The notes beneath the pieces were generated by a model that was not told the origin of the DNA, searched no databases, and worked only from the letters and a program-made list of their open reading frames with translations. From contig JASHNT010000091.1 of assembly GCA_030041495.1 (NCBI GenBank), positions 1 to 64,000 on the forward strand: a stretch of 64,000 bases of DNA. The letters are read 5' to 3'. The position numbers were made by a program, and so were the translations under genes. This document shows, piece after piece, positions 8,530 through 16,601 of this stretch (positions are counted from its first letter, which is position 1; the number at the start of each line of letters is the position of its first letter). Origin of the DNA: Bryobacteraceae bacterium. Lineage in GTDB: Bacteria; Acidobacteriota; Terriglobia; Bryobacterales; Bryobacteraceae.

Positions 8530-9585
8530 ATGCCGTCAATCACCAAACCCGTCGCCGCCCACCCCAGCCTGCAACGCAATGAGCTGGGCCTGACCATCCG
8601 CGATTACGAAGGGAGCATGTCCACGCTCTGCGCGGGCTGCGGCCACGATTCCATCACCGCCGCCATCATCCGCGCGTTCTGGGAAATGTCGACGCCGCCG
8701 CACATGATCGCCAAGTTGAGCGGCATCGGCTGCTCCTCCAAGACTCCGACGTATTTCGTCGGTGGCGCGCACGGATTCAATTCCGCGCACGGGCGCATGC
8801 CGTCCATCGCCACCGGCGCTGCGGCGGCCAACCGCGATCTCACCTATATCGGCATCTCGGGCGACGGTGATTCGCTTTCCATCGGCATCGGCCAGATGGT
8901 GCACGCCATTCGCCGCAACGTGCGCCTGCTGTACGTAATCGAGAACAACGGAGTCTACGGCCTGACCAAGGGACAATTCTCCGCCTCGGCCGACGTCGGC
9001 AGTAAGAGCAAGCGCGGCGAGCCGAACCGCATGGAACCCATTGATCCGGTGCGCATGGCTCTGTCGCTCGGTGCGACTTTTATTGCGCGCAGCTTCTCCG
9101 GCGACAAGGAACAACTGGTGCCGATTCTCAAAGCCGGCATCGCGCATCGCGGATTCGCGCTGGTGGATGTGATCTCGCCGTGCGTGACCTTCAACGATCA
9201 CGAGGGCTCGACCAAGAGCTACCTTCAGACGCGCAAGCACCTGATGCAGGCCACGGAAACCGATTTCGTTCCGCCGGCCAGGGAAATTCTGGCCAACATT
9301 AGCTCTGAAGGCTCGACTAGCGTGACCATGCACGACGGCAGCGTGGTGAATTTCAGACGCGTTCCCGAAGGCTACGACCCCACCGACCGCTCGAAAGTCA
9401 CCGCTTTCCTGGATCACCACATGAAGACCGGCGAAGTCGTCACTGGCCTGTTATATCTGGATGAATCCTCCCAGGACATGCACGAGCTGAGCAACTCGAC
9501 CGAAGTGCCCCTGGCGCACATTCCGTTCGAGACGCTGTGCCCGGGGTCGAAGGTGCTGGACGAATTCCAGGAAGAGTACCGGTAG
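8530..9585 (+). CDS. korB: 2-oxoacid:ferredoxin oxidoreductase, beta subunit
   Basis: A 351-residue thiamine-diphosphate subunit. Diagnostic motifs are TLCAGCGHDSITAAI (cysteine cluster ligands), LSGIGCSSKTPTYF, the ThDP motif GISGDGDSLSIGIGQMVHAI, and NNGVYGLTKGQFSAS. The cluster-binding cysteine in SPCVTFNDHEG is also present. It starts two bases after korA stops, so the subunits are translationally coupled. Together with the GltD-ferredoxin protein upstream these form a three-gene operon. KorAB enzymes with this subunit layout also occur in some aerobic actinobacteria and Bacteroidetes. Confidence 0.94.
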   Translation: MPSITKPVAAHPSLQRNELGLTIRDYEGSMSTLCAGCGHDSITAAIIRAFWEMSTPPHMIAKLSGIGCSSKTPTYFVGGAHGFNSAHGRMPSIATGAAAANRDLTYIGISGDGDSLSIGIGQMVHAIRRNVRLLYVIENNGVYGLTKGQFSASADVGSKSKRGEPNRMEPIDPVRMALSLGATFIARSFSGDKEQLVPILKAGIAHRGFALVDVISPCVTFNDHEGSTKSYLQTRKHLMQATETDFVPPAREILANISSEGSTSVTMHDGSVVNFRRVPEGYDPTDRSKVTAFLDHHMKTGEVVTGLLYLDESSQDMHELSNSTEVPLAHIPFETLCPGSKVLDEFQEEYR

Positions 9586-9845
9586 GGCAGAGGCGGCTGT
9601 CCGATCTCCAGCGGATGCGTCTATTTCTCTCCGCGGCAAACGAATCCCGCGATTCTTGAGCGAAGCGACGCTGTCCCGCACCTCCAGCGCGAAAAGCAAC
9701 ACTAAAACCTTCGTACCGCCCTAATTTTAACGAGGCGATTCACGCGTCGGAGGGCGTGGCTGTTAAGTCGGTCTCTTTCACTGGCGCCGCGCGGGAAATG
9801 TCCCCGCCCTAACTAAAACCCTCCCCTCCGCCGATCTTTCCAAGG

Positions 9846-10856
9846 ATGGCCAAGAAACCGCCGCCCAAGCGGAGTGTGCTGATCCTTGCCCGCACCATCA
9901 CGGCCATCGTCTCCCTTGCACTGGCGGAAGTTCTGTTGGGCCTGCTCGGCTACCCGCCGTGGCGCTATCAGCAGATTTCCTCGGGTGAGGCAGCGTCCGA
10001 ATATCAGCCCGACCCGGAAGCCGGCTGGGCGAATCGCGCCGGAGTCTATAACATGGCCGCTCCGGGCACCGCGCCCTTCCGCTACACCAATTGGACGCAA
10101 GGCCGCCGGGCTACTTCGGAGCAAGAACCCGCGCAAGATGATGCCCGCCCTCGCGTGATCGTCGTGGGCGATTCTTACGTCTATGGCTACGGCCTCGGCG
10201 ATGCCGGCACTTTCGCCTGGCGCATGCAGCAGGCGCATCCCGAAGTTCAAGTTTCCAACTACGGCACACCCGGTTACGGCACCCTCCAGTCCTACATCTG
10301 GATGGATCGGGCTCTCCAAGCGGCTCCGGCTGGGGCCGGCGTGTTCTACCTCTTTAACGGCTTCCATGAGGACCGCAACGCCGCCGCTCCAAGCTGGATT
10401 CGCGTAGGCCACCATCCCAACAACGGCGTCTTCTTCCCGTACGCGGTGCTTGATGACGGCGCTCTGGAGTCGAAGCGCTCCATCGGCGACGCCATCTGGC
10501 CGATCAGCCGCAAGCTGCGCACTGCGGCGATGCTCGAGGAATACTACGAGATGGCCGAAGCCTTTCCGCGTGTTTACAAGAAGCGCGCAGTCACCCAGGC
10601 CATCCTTGTGCGCATGCATCACCTCGCGCAGCTTTCCGGTGCAAAATTCACGGTGATCCTGTTCGACCTCGACGCCAAGGACCGCCCGGCGTATCGCCAC
10701 TTCCTTTCCTCTAAAGGAATCGCCTTCATCGATTGCGACCATCCCGAGCTCAACGACAAGAGCCTCCGCCAGCCCGACGGCCATCCCAATGCCAAGCTGA
10801 ATTCCCTGCTGGCCGATTGGATCGAGGCGGGGTCCGTCACCGCACAAAACCGGTAA
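9846..10856 (+). CDS. Membrane-anchored SGNH-hydrolase-like protein
   Basis: A 336-residue protein with one N-terminal membrane segment (residues about 10-35, ARTITAIVSLALAEVLLGLLG) and an exported SGNH-like domain. Block I is VIVVGDSYVYGYG, with the nucleophile serine; the final block is PDGHPNAKLN, supplying the Asp-x-x-His pair. A GxP-like element TPGYGTLQS is also present. Related proteins include acyl-transfer or deacetylation enzymes acting on surface polysaccharides, but the substrate is not visible. About 260 bases before it and 90 after it show no other gene, so it is probably a single transcription unit. Confidence 0.8.
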   Translation: MAKKPPPKRSVLILARTITAIVSLALAEVLLGLLGYPPWRYQQISSGEAASEYQPDPEAGWANRAGVYNMAAPGTAPFRYTNWTQGRRATSEQEPAQDDARPRVIVVGDSYVYGYGLGDAGTFAWRMQQAHPEVQVSNYGTPGYGTLQSYIWMDRALQAAPAGAGVFYLFNGFHEDRNAAAPSWIRVGHHPNNGVFFPYAVLDDGALESKRSIGDAIWPISRKLRTAAMLEEYYEMAEAFPRVYKKRAVTQAILVRMHHLAQLSGAKFTVILFDLDAKDRPAYRHFLSSKGIAFIDCDHPELNDKSLRQPDGHPNAKLNSLLADWIEAGSVTAQNR

Positions 10857-10925
10857 TTGAACGGCGCGCCTCTACTTCTTATCGGCCTCCCCGCCCATTG
10901 AGCGCCGCTAAATGATTTGTTCAAG

Positions 10926-10944
10926 GATTCGCAACGATTCGTAA
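10926..10944 (+). repeat. Direct repeat GATTCGNAA x2 upstream of the pectin operon promoter
   Basis: GATTCGCAA at 10926-10934 and GATTCGTAA at 10936-10944 are two near-identical 9-base units spaced exactly 10 bases start to start, on the same helix face, ending one base before the -35 element of the GH28 promoter. This is a plausible activator or repressor site for the galacturonate operon. No regulator gene lies next to it. Confidence 0.4.
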
Positions 10945-10945
10945 T

Positions 10946-10974
10946 TTGACACTCGCCGCGGCAATCTCTATAGT
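10946..10974 (+). promoter_or_regulatory. Sigma-70 type promoter of the pectin/galacturonate operon
   Basis: TTGACA at 10946-10951, a 17-base spacer and TATAGT at 10969-10974 give a near-consensus housekeeping promoter. Transcription would start near 10981, only a few bases before the ATG at 10985, so the mRNA would be almost leaderless with no room for a Shine-Dalgarno sequence. Confidence 0.65.
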
Positions 10975-10984
10975 GCGGAGTGGC

Positions 10985-12364
10985 ATGAGAGCGGTCTGCT
11001 GGCTGTGTGTCCTTCCCGTCTGCGCCGCCTGGGTTCCCGCTTGGGCTCAGGATCAGCGCAGCGTCAGCGAGCCGAAAATCCCTCCCGTCTGCACGACTCT
11101 TAAAGCCGATCTCGCCTCAGAACAGGGAAAATTGCGTGAAGACGAAGAGCGCCGGCTGGACACTGCGCGCATTCAACAAGCGCTCGACGCCTGCTCTAAA
11201 GATCATGCCGTTGAGTTAAAAGCCGATGGCTCGCGCAACGCCTTCCTTTCCGGTCCGCTGGATCTGCGAGCCGGCGTCACCCTCCTGGTCGATGAAGCCG
11301 TGACACTATTCGCCTCCCGCGATCCTCGCGTTTTCGATATCGCGCCGGGCGTTTGCGGCACCGTCACGCGGGGAGGGCCGCGCGGATGCCGCGCTCTGCT
11401 TAACGGCAATCAAGTAGACGGCGCGGGCGTGATGGGACCCGGCACCATCGACGGCCGCGGCGGCGAAAAGCTGCTCGGCCAGAACGTCACCTGGTGGGAT
11501 CTGGCGGAGCAGGCCCGCAAGGGCGGCATCCAGAACAATTTCCGCATTCTTGTTCTGTCCCGCTGCGACAATTTCACCTTGTATAAGATCCATCTCAAGG
11601 ATTCACCCAACTTCCACGTCGCCTACAGCGGCGGCAACGGATTCACCGCCTGGGGCGTCATCGTCGACGCTCCGCAGAAAGCCCGCAACACCGATGGCAT
11701 CGACCCCGGCAATTCCACCAACGTCACCATCACCCACAGCTTCATCCGCGCCGGCGACGATAACGTCGCCATCAAGGCCGGCCCGGGCGCGCCCACCACG
11801 CACATGACCATCGCCCACAATCATTTCTACTACGGGCATGGCATGTCCATCGGCAGTGAAACCAACGGAGGCGCCAGCGCCATCCGCGTCACGGACCTCT
11901 CCATCGACGGCGCCGATAACGGCATTCGCATCAAGTCGAACTCCGCCCGCGGCGGCCTGGTGCGCGACATCGTCTACGACGGCGTCTGCATCCGCGGGAC
12001 CAAAAACCCGCTGCTGTTCGACACGCATTATTCCGGCAACGGCTACGTCGAAACCGGCAGCAATATTCCCGACTTTCGTGACATCGTGCTGCGCAACGTG
12101 TGGATCGCGGGGCCAGGCAACGTCACCCTCGACGGCTATGATTCAGACCGGCGTCTGGGCATCACGTTCGATAACGTGGCGTTAAACAATGTAGCGAGCC
12201 CGACGCAGCCCGTTGCGGTGACCGCGCAACACGCCAGCATCGTTTTGGGCCCCGGTCCGGTAAACTTCCGCCCGGTGGGCGAAGATGTGATCGTGAGCGG
12301 AAAGCCCGGTCCGGGAAAGGCCAGCTCGTGTGAGGACAAATTTGTTCCCTTCCCGATACACTAG
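10985..12364 (+). CDS. Glycoside hydrolase family 28 protein (polygalacturonase-like)
   Basis: A 459-residue exported enzyme with signal peptide MRAVCWLCVLPVCAAWVPAWA. It has the right-handed beta-helix pattern of GH28: LNGNQVDGAGVMGPGTIDGRGG, then NTDGIDPGNSTNVTI (the NTDG aspartate), RAGDDNVAIKAG (the GDD pair), GHGMSIGSETNGG (the GHG histidine) and IRIKSN (the RIK). All catalytic residues of polygalacturonases are therefore present. I use the ATG at 10985; a TTG 39 bases upstream is actually the -35 box. The MFS gene overlaps its 3' end by 35 bases. It releases galacturonate or oligogalacturonides that the next genes import and catabolise. Confidence 0.94.
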   Translation: MRAVCWLCVLPVCAAWVPAWAQDQRSVSEPKIPPVCTTLKADLASEQGKLREDEERRLDTARIQQALDACSKDHAVELKADGSRNAFLSGPLDLRAGVTLLVDEAVTLFASRDPRVFDIAPGVCGTVTRGGPRGCRALLNGNQVDGAGVMGPGTIDGRGGEKLLGQNVTWWDLAEQARKGGIQNNFRILVLSRCDNFTLYKIHLKDSPNFHVAYSGGNGFTAWGVIVDAPQKARNTDGIDPGNSTNVTITHSFIRAGDDNVAIKAGPGAPTTHMTIAHNHFYYGHGMSIGSETNGGASAIRVTDLSIDGADNGIRIKSNSARGGLVRDIVYDGVCIRGTKNPLLFDTHYSGNGYVETGSNIPDFRDIVLRNVWIAGPGNVTLDGYDSDRRLGITFDNVALNNVASPTQPVAVTAQHASIVLGPGPVNFRPVGEDVIVSGKPGPGKASSCEDKFVPFPIH

Positions 12365-13670
12365 CTCGCCGCCGCCGTTTGCCACTCCCGGCATCGATCC
12401 CGGAAAACCGCGGCGCATCGTCGCCCATCTGCGCTGGTACGTTTGCGGGCTGCTGTTCTTCGCCACTACCATCAACTACATCGACCGCCAGGTGCTCAGC
12501 CTCCTCAAGCCGATTCTGGAAAAAGACCTGGGCTGGAGCGAAGCCACTTACGGCTGGATCGTGTTCGCCTTTCAGCTCGCCTACGCGATCATGATGCCCC
12601 TGGCCGGCCGCGCCATCGATTATTTGGGAACTCGCCTCGGCTATCTGGTCTCGATTGCCATCTGGAGCGTCGCTGCGGCGGCGCACGCTCTGGCCGGAGG
12701 CGCACTCAGTTTCGGCGCGGCCCGCTTTGCGCTGGGCCTCGGCGAATCGGCCAATTTTCCCGCGGCTCTCAAAACCGTGTCGGACTGGTTTCCGCGCAAG
12801 GAGCGGGCTCTCGCCACCGGAATCTTCAACAGCGGCGCGAATATCGGCGCTCTGGTGACGCCGCCGGTGGTCGCGTTCCTGTTCGCCCACTTCGGATGGC
12901 GAGCCTCTTTTCTTGCCACTGGATTCTGCGGATTCTTGTGGGGCGCAGCCTGGTTCTGGTTTTACCGCGAACCCACCCGGCATCCCAATCTGGGCGCTGC
13001 GGAATTGGTCTGGATTCGTTCGGACGAAGAAGGTCCCGTCGTTTCCAGGCAGGTTCCTTATCTCGAGCTGCTCGGGGACCGCGCGGCATGGGCTTTTCTG
13101 ATCGGCAAGTTCCTCACCGATCCCGTGTGGTGGTTCTATCTTTTCTGGCTGCCCGGATTCTTGAGCACGGTTTACAAGCTGGACCTTGCGGGCCTCAGCC
13201 TTCCGTTAATCATCATTTATACTGCCTCGATGGTCGGCTCCATCGGCGGCGGCTGGATCTCCTCCACGCTAATCAAGCGCGGTTGGACCGTGAACGCCGC
13301 GCGCAAGACAGCTATGCTGATCTGCGCGATCGCAGTCACCTCGGCCATCTTCATCTATACCGCGGGAGCACACCTGTGGCTGACCGTGACGCTGGTGAGC
13401 ATCGCCGCCGCCGCGCACCAGGGATGGTCGGCCAACATCTATAACGTCCCGGTGGACGTGCTTCCGCGCGAAACGGTCGCATCGGTGATCGGATTCGGAG
13501 GCATGGGAGGCGCAGTCGGCGGCCTTCTTGCTGCGCCCGCCATCGGCTATTGGCTCAAGTGGTCGGGCGATGCCTACGGCGTGCTCTTCGTCTTCGCCGG
13601 AACCCTGTATCTGATTGCGCTCGGCATCATTCAACTATTGCTCCCGGACTTGGATAAGGCCCGAAGGTGA
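12330..13670 (+). CDS. MFS transporter, hexuronate (ExuT-like) family
   Basis: A 446-residue, 12-helix transporter starting with GTG at 12330, inside the 3' end of the GH28 gene. The early motif NYIDRQVLSLLKP and the loop RFALGLGESANFPAALKTVSDWFPRKERALATG are hallmarks of the anion:cation symporter group that includes ExuT and glucarate carriers. The loop is split here only for length. Given its neighbours (GH28 upstream; uxaC and uxaE downstream) galacturonate or glucuronate is the likely substrate. The start codon is uncertain, since a TTG at 12342 is an alternative and the first 30 residues are poorly conserved. Confidence 0.9.
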   Translation: MRTNLFPSRYTSSPPPFATPGIDPGKPRRIVAHLRWYVCGLLFFATTINYIDRQVLSLLKPILEKDLGWSEATYGWIVFAFQLAYAIMMPLAGRAIDYLGTRLGYLVSIAIWSVAAAAHALAGGALSFGAARFALGLGESANFPAALKTVSDWFPRKERALATGIFNSGANIGALVTPPVVAFLFAHFGWRASFLATGFCGFLWGAAWFWFYREPTRHPNLGAAELVWIRSDEEGPVVSRQVPYLELLGDRAAWAFLIGKFLTDPVWWFYLFWLPGFLSTVYKLDLAGLSLPLIIIYTASMVGSIGGGWISSTLIKRGWTVNAARKTAMLICAIAVTSAIFIYTAGAHLWLTVTLVSIAAAAHQGWSANIYNVPVDVLPRETVASVIGFGGMGGAVGGLLAAPAIGYWLKWSGDAYGVLFVFAGTLYLIALGIIQLLLPDLDKARR

Positions 13671-13677
13671 CTCCCCA

Positions 13678-15066
13678 ATGGCATTTATTCACGAAGATTT
13701 CTTACTCCACAACTCAGCCGCCCGTCATCTATATCACACCTTCGCCGAGTCCGAACCGATTCTCGATTATCACTGCCATCTTCCCGTGGCCGAGCTCGCG
13801 CACAACCGCCAGTTCCGCAATCTGACCGAAGTCTGGCTGGAAGGCGACCACTATAAATGGCGCGCCATGCGCGCTAATGGTGTCGACGAACGCTTCTGCA
13901 ACGGCAATGCCGAGCCGTTCGAGAAATTCCGCGCCTGGGCCCGCACCGTCCCGTTCACTCTGCGCAATCCTCTGTACCACTGGACTCATCTCGAGCTGAA
14001 GCGCTACTTCGGCATTGAAGAGCTGCTCAACGAATCCACAGCGCGTTCCATTTGGGATCGAGCCAATGAGCAACTCGCCACGCCCGCACTCTCCGCGCAG
14101 GGCATCCTGGGCAAGTTTCACGTCAAGCTCCTCTGCACCACCGACGATCCCGTCGACGATCTTTCCTGCCATGAGGCTCTGCGAAGCTCCTCCTGCCCCG
14201 CGCGTGTGCTGCCGGCGTTTCGTCCGGATCGAGCCTTGCAAGTTCATCTGCCGGAACAGTTCAACGAATGGGTCGCGCGTCTGGAAGGCACGAGCAATAT
14301 CGAAATTCGCACCTTGGCCAACCTGACGGACGCCCTCGAAAAGCGCCACGACGAATTTCACGCTCTCGGCGCGCGCCTCTCCGATCATGGCCTGGACCGT
14401 TGCCCCGCGAACTTCTGCACGGAGCAGACCGCTGAGCAAATTTTCGAAAAAGCCCGCCGCGGCAAAACGGCCTCACCCGAAGAACATGAACAGTTCGCCT
14501 CGTACATGATGCTGTTCTTCGGCCATCTCGACGCGCGGAAGGGCTGGACCAAGCAGCTTCACCTGGGCGCTTATCGGAATTCGAGCGCTCGCCGCTTGCG
14601 CCAAATGGGCGAAAACACTGGCTATGATTCGATGAACGATGCTCCGCAGATCTCTTCGCTGGGTGCGTACCTCGACGCGCTCGATTCGGAAAATGCCCTG
14701 CCCCGCGTGATTCTCTACAACGTCAACCCTACGGACAACTACGCGTTCGCTACCATGGCCGGTAATTTTCCCAAGATGCAGTTCGGCGGAGCGTGGTGGT
14801 TCCTGGATCAAAAAGAGGGCATGGAGTGGCAGCTCGACGCGCTCTCGAATGCGGGCCTGCTTTCGCGCTTCGTGGGCATGCTCACCGATTCGCGCTCCTT
14901 CATGAGCTACCCGCGCCACGAATATTTCCGCCGCGTGCTGTGCAACTTGGTTGGCCGCGATATCGAAAACGGGGAAATCCCCAAGGACGATTCGCTCGCC
15001 GGCCCCATGATCCGCAACCTATGCTACGCCAACGCACGCGACTACTTTGGATTCGACATCTCATGA
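13678..15066 (+). CDS. uxaC: Uronate isomerase
   Basis: A 462-residue member of the amidohydrolase-like uronate isomerase family (usual length 465-475). Signature parts are IHEDFLLHNSAARHLYHTFA, the metal-binding ILDYHCHLP, WKARxMRANG-like KWRAMRANGVDE, LLCTTDDPVDDL, FRPDRAL, GMLTDSRSFMSYPRHEYFRR and the NAxDYFGF end. It converts galacturonate to tagaturonate and glucuronate to fructuronate. The ATG at 13678 lies seven bases after the transporter stop. Its stop overlaps the uxaE start (ATGA), giving tight coupling. Confidence 0.96.
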   Translation: MAFIHEDFLLHNSAARHLYHTFAESEPILDYHCHLPVAELAHNRQFRNLTEVWLEGDHYKWRAMRANGVDERFCNGNAEPFEKFRAWARTVPFTLRNPLYHWTHLELKRYFGIEELLNESTARSIWDRANEQLATPALSAQGILGKFHVKLLCTTDDPVDDLSCHEALRSSSCPARVLPAFRPDRALQVHLPEQFNEWVARLEGTSNIEIRTLANLTDALEKRHDEFHALGARLSDHGLDRCPANFCTEQTAEQIFEKARRGKTASPEEHEQFASYMMLFFGHLDARKGWTKQLHLGAYRNSSARRLRQMGENTGYDSMNDAPQISSLGAYLDALDSENALPRVILYNVNPTDNYAFATMAGNFPKMQFGGAWWFLDQKEGMEWQLDALSNAGLLSRFVGMLTDSRSFMSYPRHEYFRRVLCNLVGRDIENGEIPKDDSLAGPMIRNLCYANARDYFGFDIS

Positions 15067-16265
15067 AAACGCTTGAAAAATATTCCATCGGCGTAGGTGA
15101 CCGCTTCGCTCACCAGGCCAAGCCGCAGTTGCGCGCTTGCCTGCTTGCCGCCGAAGCCGGAGCGGACATCGTTCCAGTGTGGAACAAATCCAATCGCGAG
15201 CACACCATCATCGGCTCCGAACCCGCCTCCGTGCGCTCCGCCGCCGACGCAGCCGTGCGTCAGCTCAATTGGACGCGCCCTTATCACGTCGACGCGGATC
15301 ACATCAATCTCGAAACCGTCGACCGCTATATCGCCCCGAGCGACTTTTTCACCATCGATGTCGCGGCGTTTATCGGCAAATCGTCGGACGCGAGCGAAAT
15401 CTCGGGGTTTCTCAAAAACCACGCTGAGCTCTCGAGCCCCTCCGCTCACGCCATCGCGGCCAAGTATCACGCCGCCGTGAAAGAAGCCGGCCGCATCTAC
15501 CGGCGCATCGAATCCTCCAAGGGCGCTGGCAATTTCATCGCCGAAGTATCCATGGATGAGACCGATGCCCCGCAAACTCCGCCCGAGCTCACCATCATCC
15601 TCGCCATGATTGCGGACGAAAAGATTCCGATTCAGACCGTCGCCCCTAAATTCACCGGCCGCTTCAACAAAGGCGTTGACTACGTCGGCCATCTCCCGCA
15701 GTTCGCCGCAGAATTCGAAGAGGACATCGGGGCGATCGCCTGCGCCGTCGATCGCTACGGCCTGCCGAAGAATCTGAAGCTGAGCGTCCACTCCGGCAGC
15801 GACAAATTCTCCATCTATCCGGCCATCAATCGCGTGCTCAAAAAGACCGGAGCCGGCGTGCATCTGAAAACCGCCGGCACCACCTGGCTGGAGGAATTGA
15901 TCGGCCTCGCCGAAGCGGGGGGCGATGGCCTCGCGCTCGCCAAGCAAGTCTACGGCGAAGCCTACGCTCATCGCGAGGAGCTCTGCGCGCCCTACACGGC
16001 AGTGATTGACATCGAGGCAGCTAAGCTGTCCTCGCCTTCTACGGTGGCAGCATGGAGTTCGAACGATTTCACCTCCGCGCTCCGCCACGATCCCAATTGT
16101 CCCGCCTTCAACCCGAGCTTCCGCCAGCTCCTTCACGTGGGCTTCAAGATCGCCGCCAAAATGGGCGATCGTTATCTCCGCATGCTCGAACAGTGCGAGC
16201 CGACCATCTCCAAAAACGTCACCGGGAACATCTTCGCGCGCCACATCCGCCCCGTGTTCCTCTGA
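15063..16265 (+). CDS. uxaE: Tagaturonate epimerase
   Basis: A 400-residue protein of the UxaE family, which replaces the NAD-dependent UxaB/UxuB branch in many bacteria by epimerising D-tagaturonate to D-fructuronate. It starts MKTLEKYSIGVGDRFAHQAK and contains VDADHINLETVDRYIAPSD, FIAEVSMDETDAPQTPPEL, KFTGRFNKGVDYVGH and KLSVHSGSDKFSIYP, all recurring blocks of the family. It is the last gene of the operon GH28-MFS-uxaC-uxaE. Fructuronate would then need UxuB, UxuA and the KDG enzymes, none of which lie in this window. Confidence 0.9.
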   Translation: MKTLEKYSIGVGDRFAHQAKPQLRACLLAAEAGADIVPVWNKSNREHTIIGSEPASVRSAADAAVRQLNWTRPYHVDADHINLETVDRYIAPSDFFTIDVAAFIGKSSDASEISGFLKNHAELSSPSAHAIAAKYHAAVKEAGRIYRRIESSKGAGNFIAEVSMDETDAPQTPPELTIILAMIADEKIPIQTVAPKFTGRFNKGVDYVGHLPQFAAEFEEDIGAIACAVDRYGLPKNLKLSVHSGSDKFSIYPAINRVLKKTGAGVHLKTAGTTWLEELIGLAEAGGDGLALAKQVYGEAYAHREELCAPYTAVIDIEAAKLSSPSTVAAWSSNDFTSALRHDPNCPAFNPSFRQLLHVGFKIAAKMGDRYLRMLEQCEPTISKNVTGNIFARHIRPVFL

Positions 16266-16601
16266 AGTGCGAGATTCATCCCCTGCGTTTCCGCCACTTC
16301 GCGTTTCTTTTCCTACTCAGACGGCGCACCTGCGGTTATCGTGAAGGCAGTTCGGAACGCTCATCGGTTCCGGGCCACGCCAAACGCGGAGAGTACTCGA
16401 GTCCCCCCGCGGCGCTCTAACCAAGCGCGGTGTTCTGCTGAGCGCACAGCGAAGGGGCTTGCCCGCTCCGGGTTGTGCGCGGCGGTAAAACAGGTGAGCC
16501 TGGCCGTCGAGGTTGCGGCGGCGCCTCTTCCACCACGGGGTCAAGGGGGGTGGACGAAAGCGCTTTCGAGAAATTCTTTTTAGAGAGTCAACACCGCCTA
16601 G
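16266..16601. other. Intergenic, between convergent uxaE and truB, no gene found
   Basis: About 335 bases between the 3' ends of uxaE and truB. Short readings exist in several frames but none has a ribosome binding site or recognisable protein. I see no tRNA fold. The only ordered element is a 14-base perfect palindrome at 16555-16568, listed separately. Confidence 0.6.
16555..16568. promoter_or_regulatory. Perfect palindrome CGAAAGCGCTTTCG (LacI-family-like site)
   Basis: A 14-base perfect palindrome whose core GAAAGCGCTTTC fits the central-CG operator pattern of LacI-family regulators, which often control sugar acid operons. Its position is odd, because it sits downstream of both flanking genes rather than in a promoter. 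It may be chance or a remnant. Confidence 0.25.

Noticed and set aside
10946-10984. TTG start for the polygalacturonase gene
   Set aside because: The TTG is the first part of a TTGACA -35 element, and the ATG at 10985 starts a clean signal peptide.
16266-16601. tRNA gene or small protein gene between uxaE and truB
   Set aside because: No cloverleaf or T-loop consensus could be built and no reading has a start signal or recognisable sequence.
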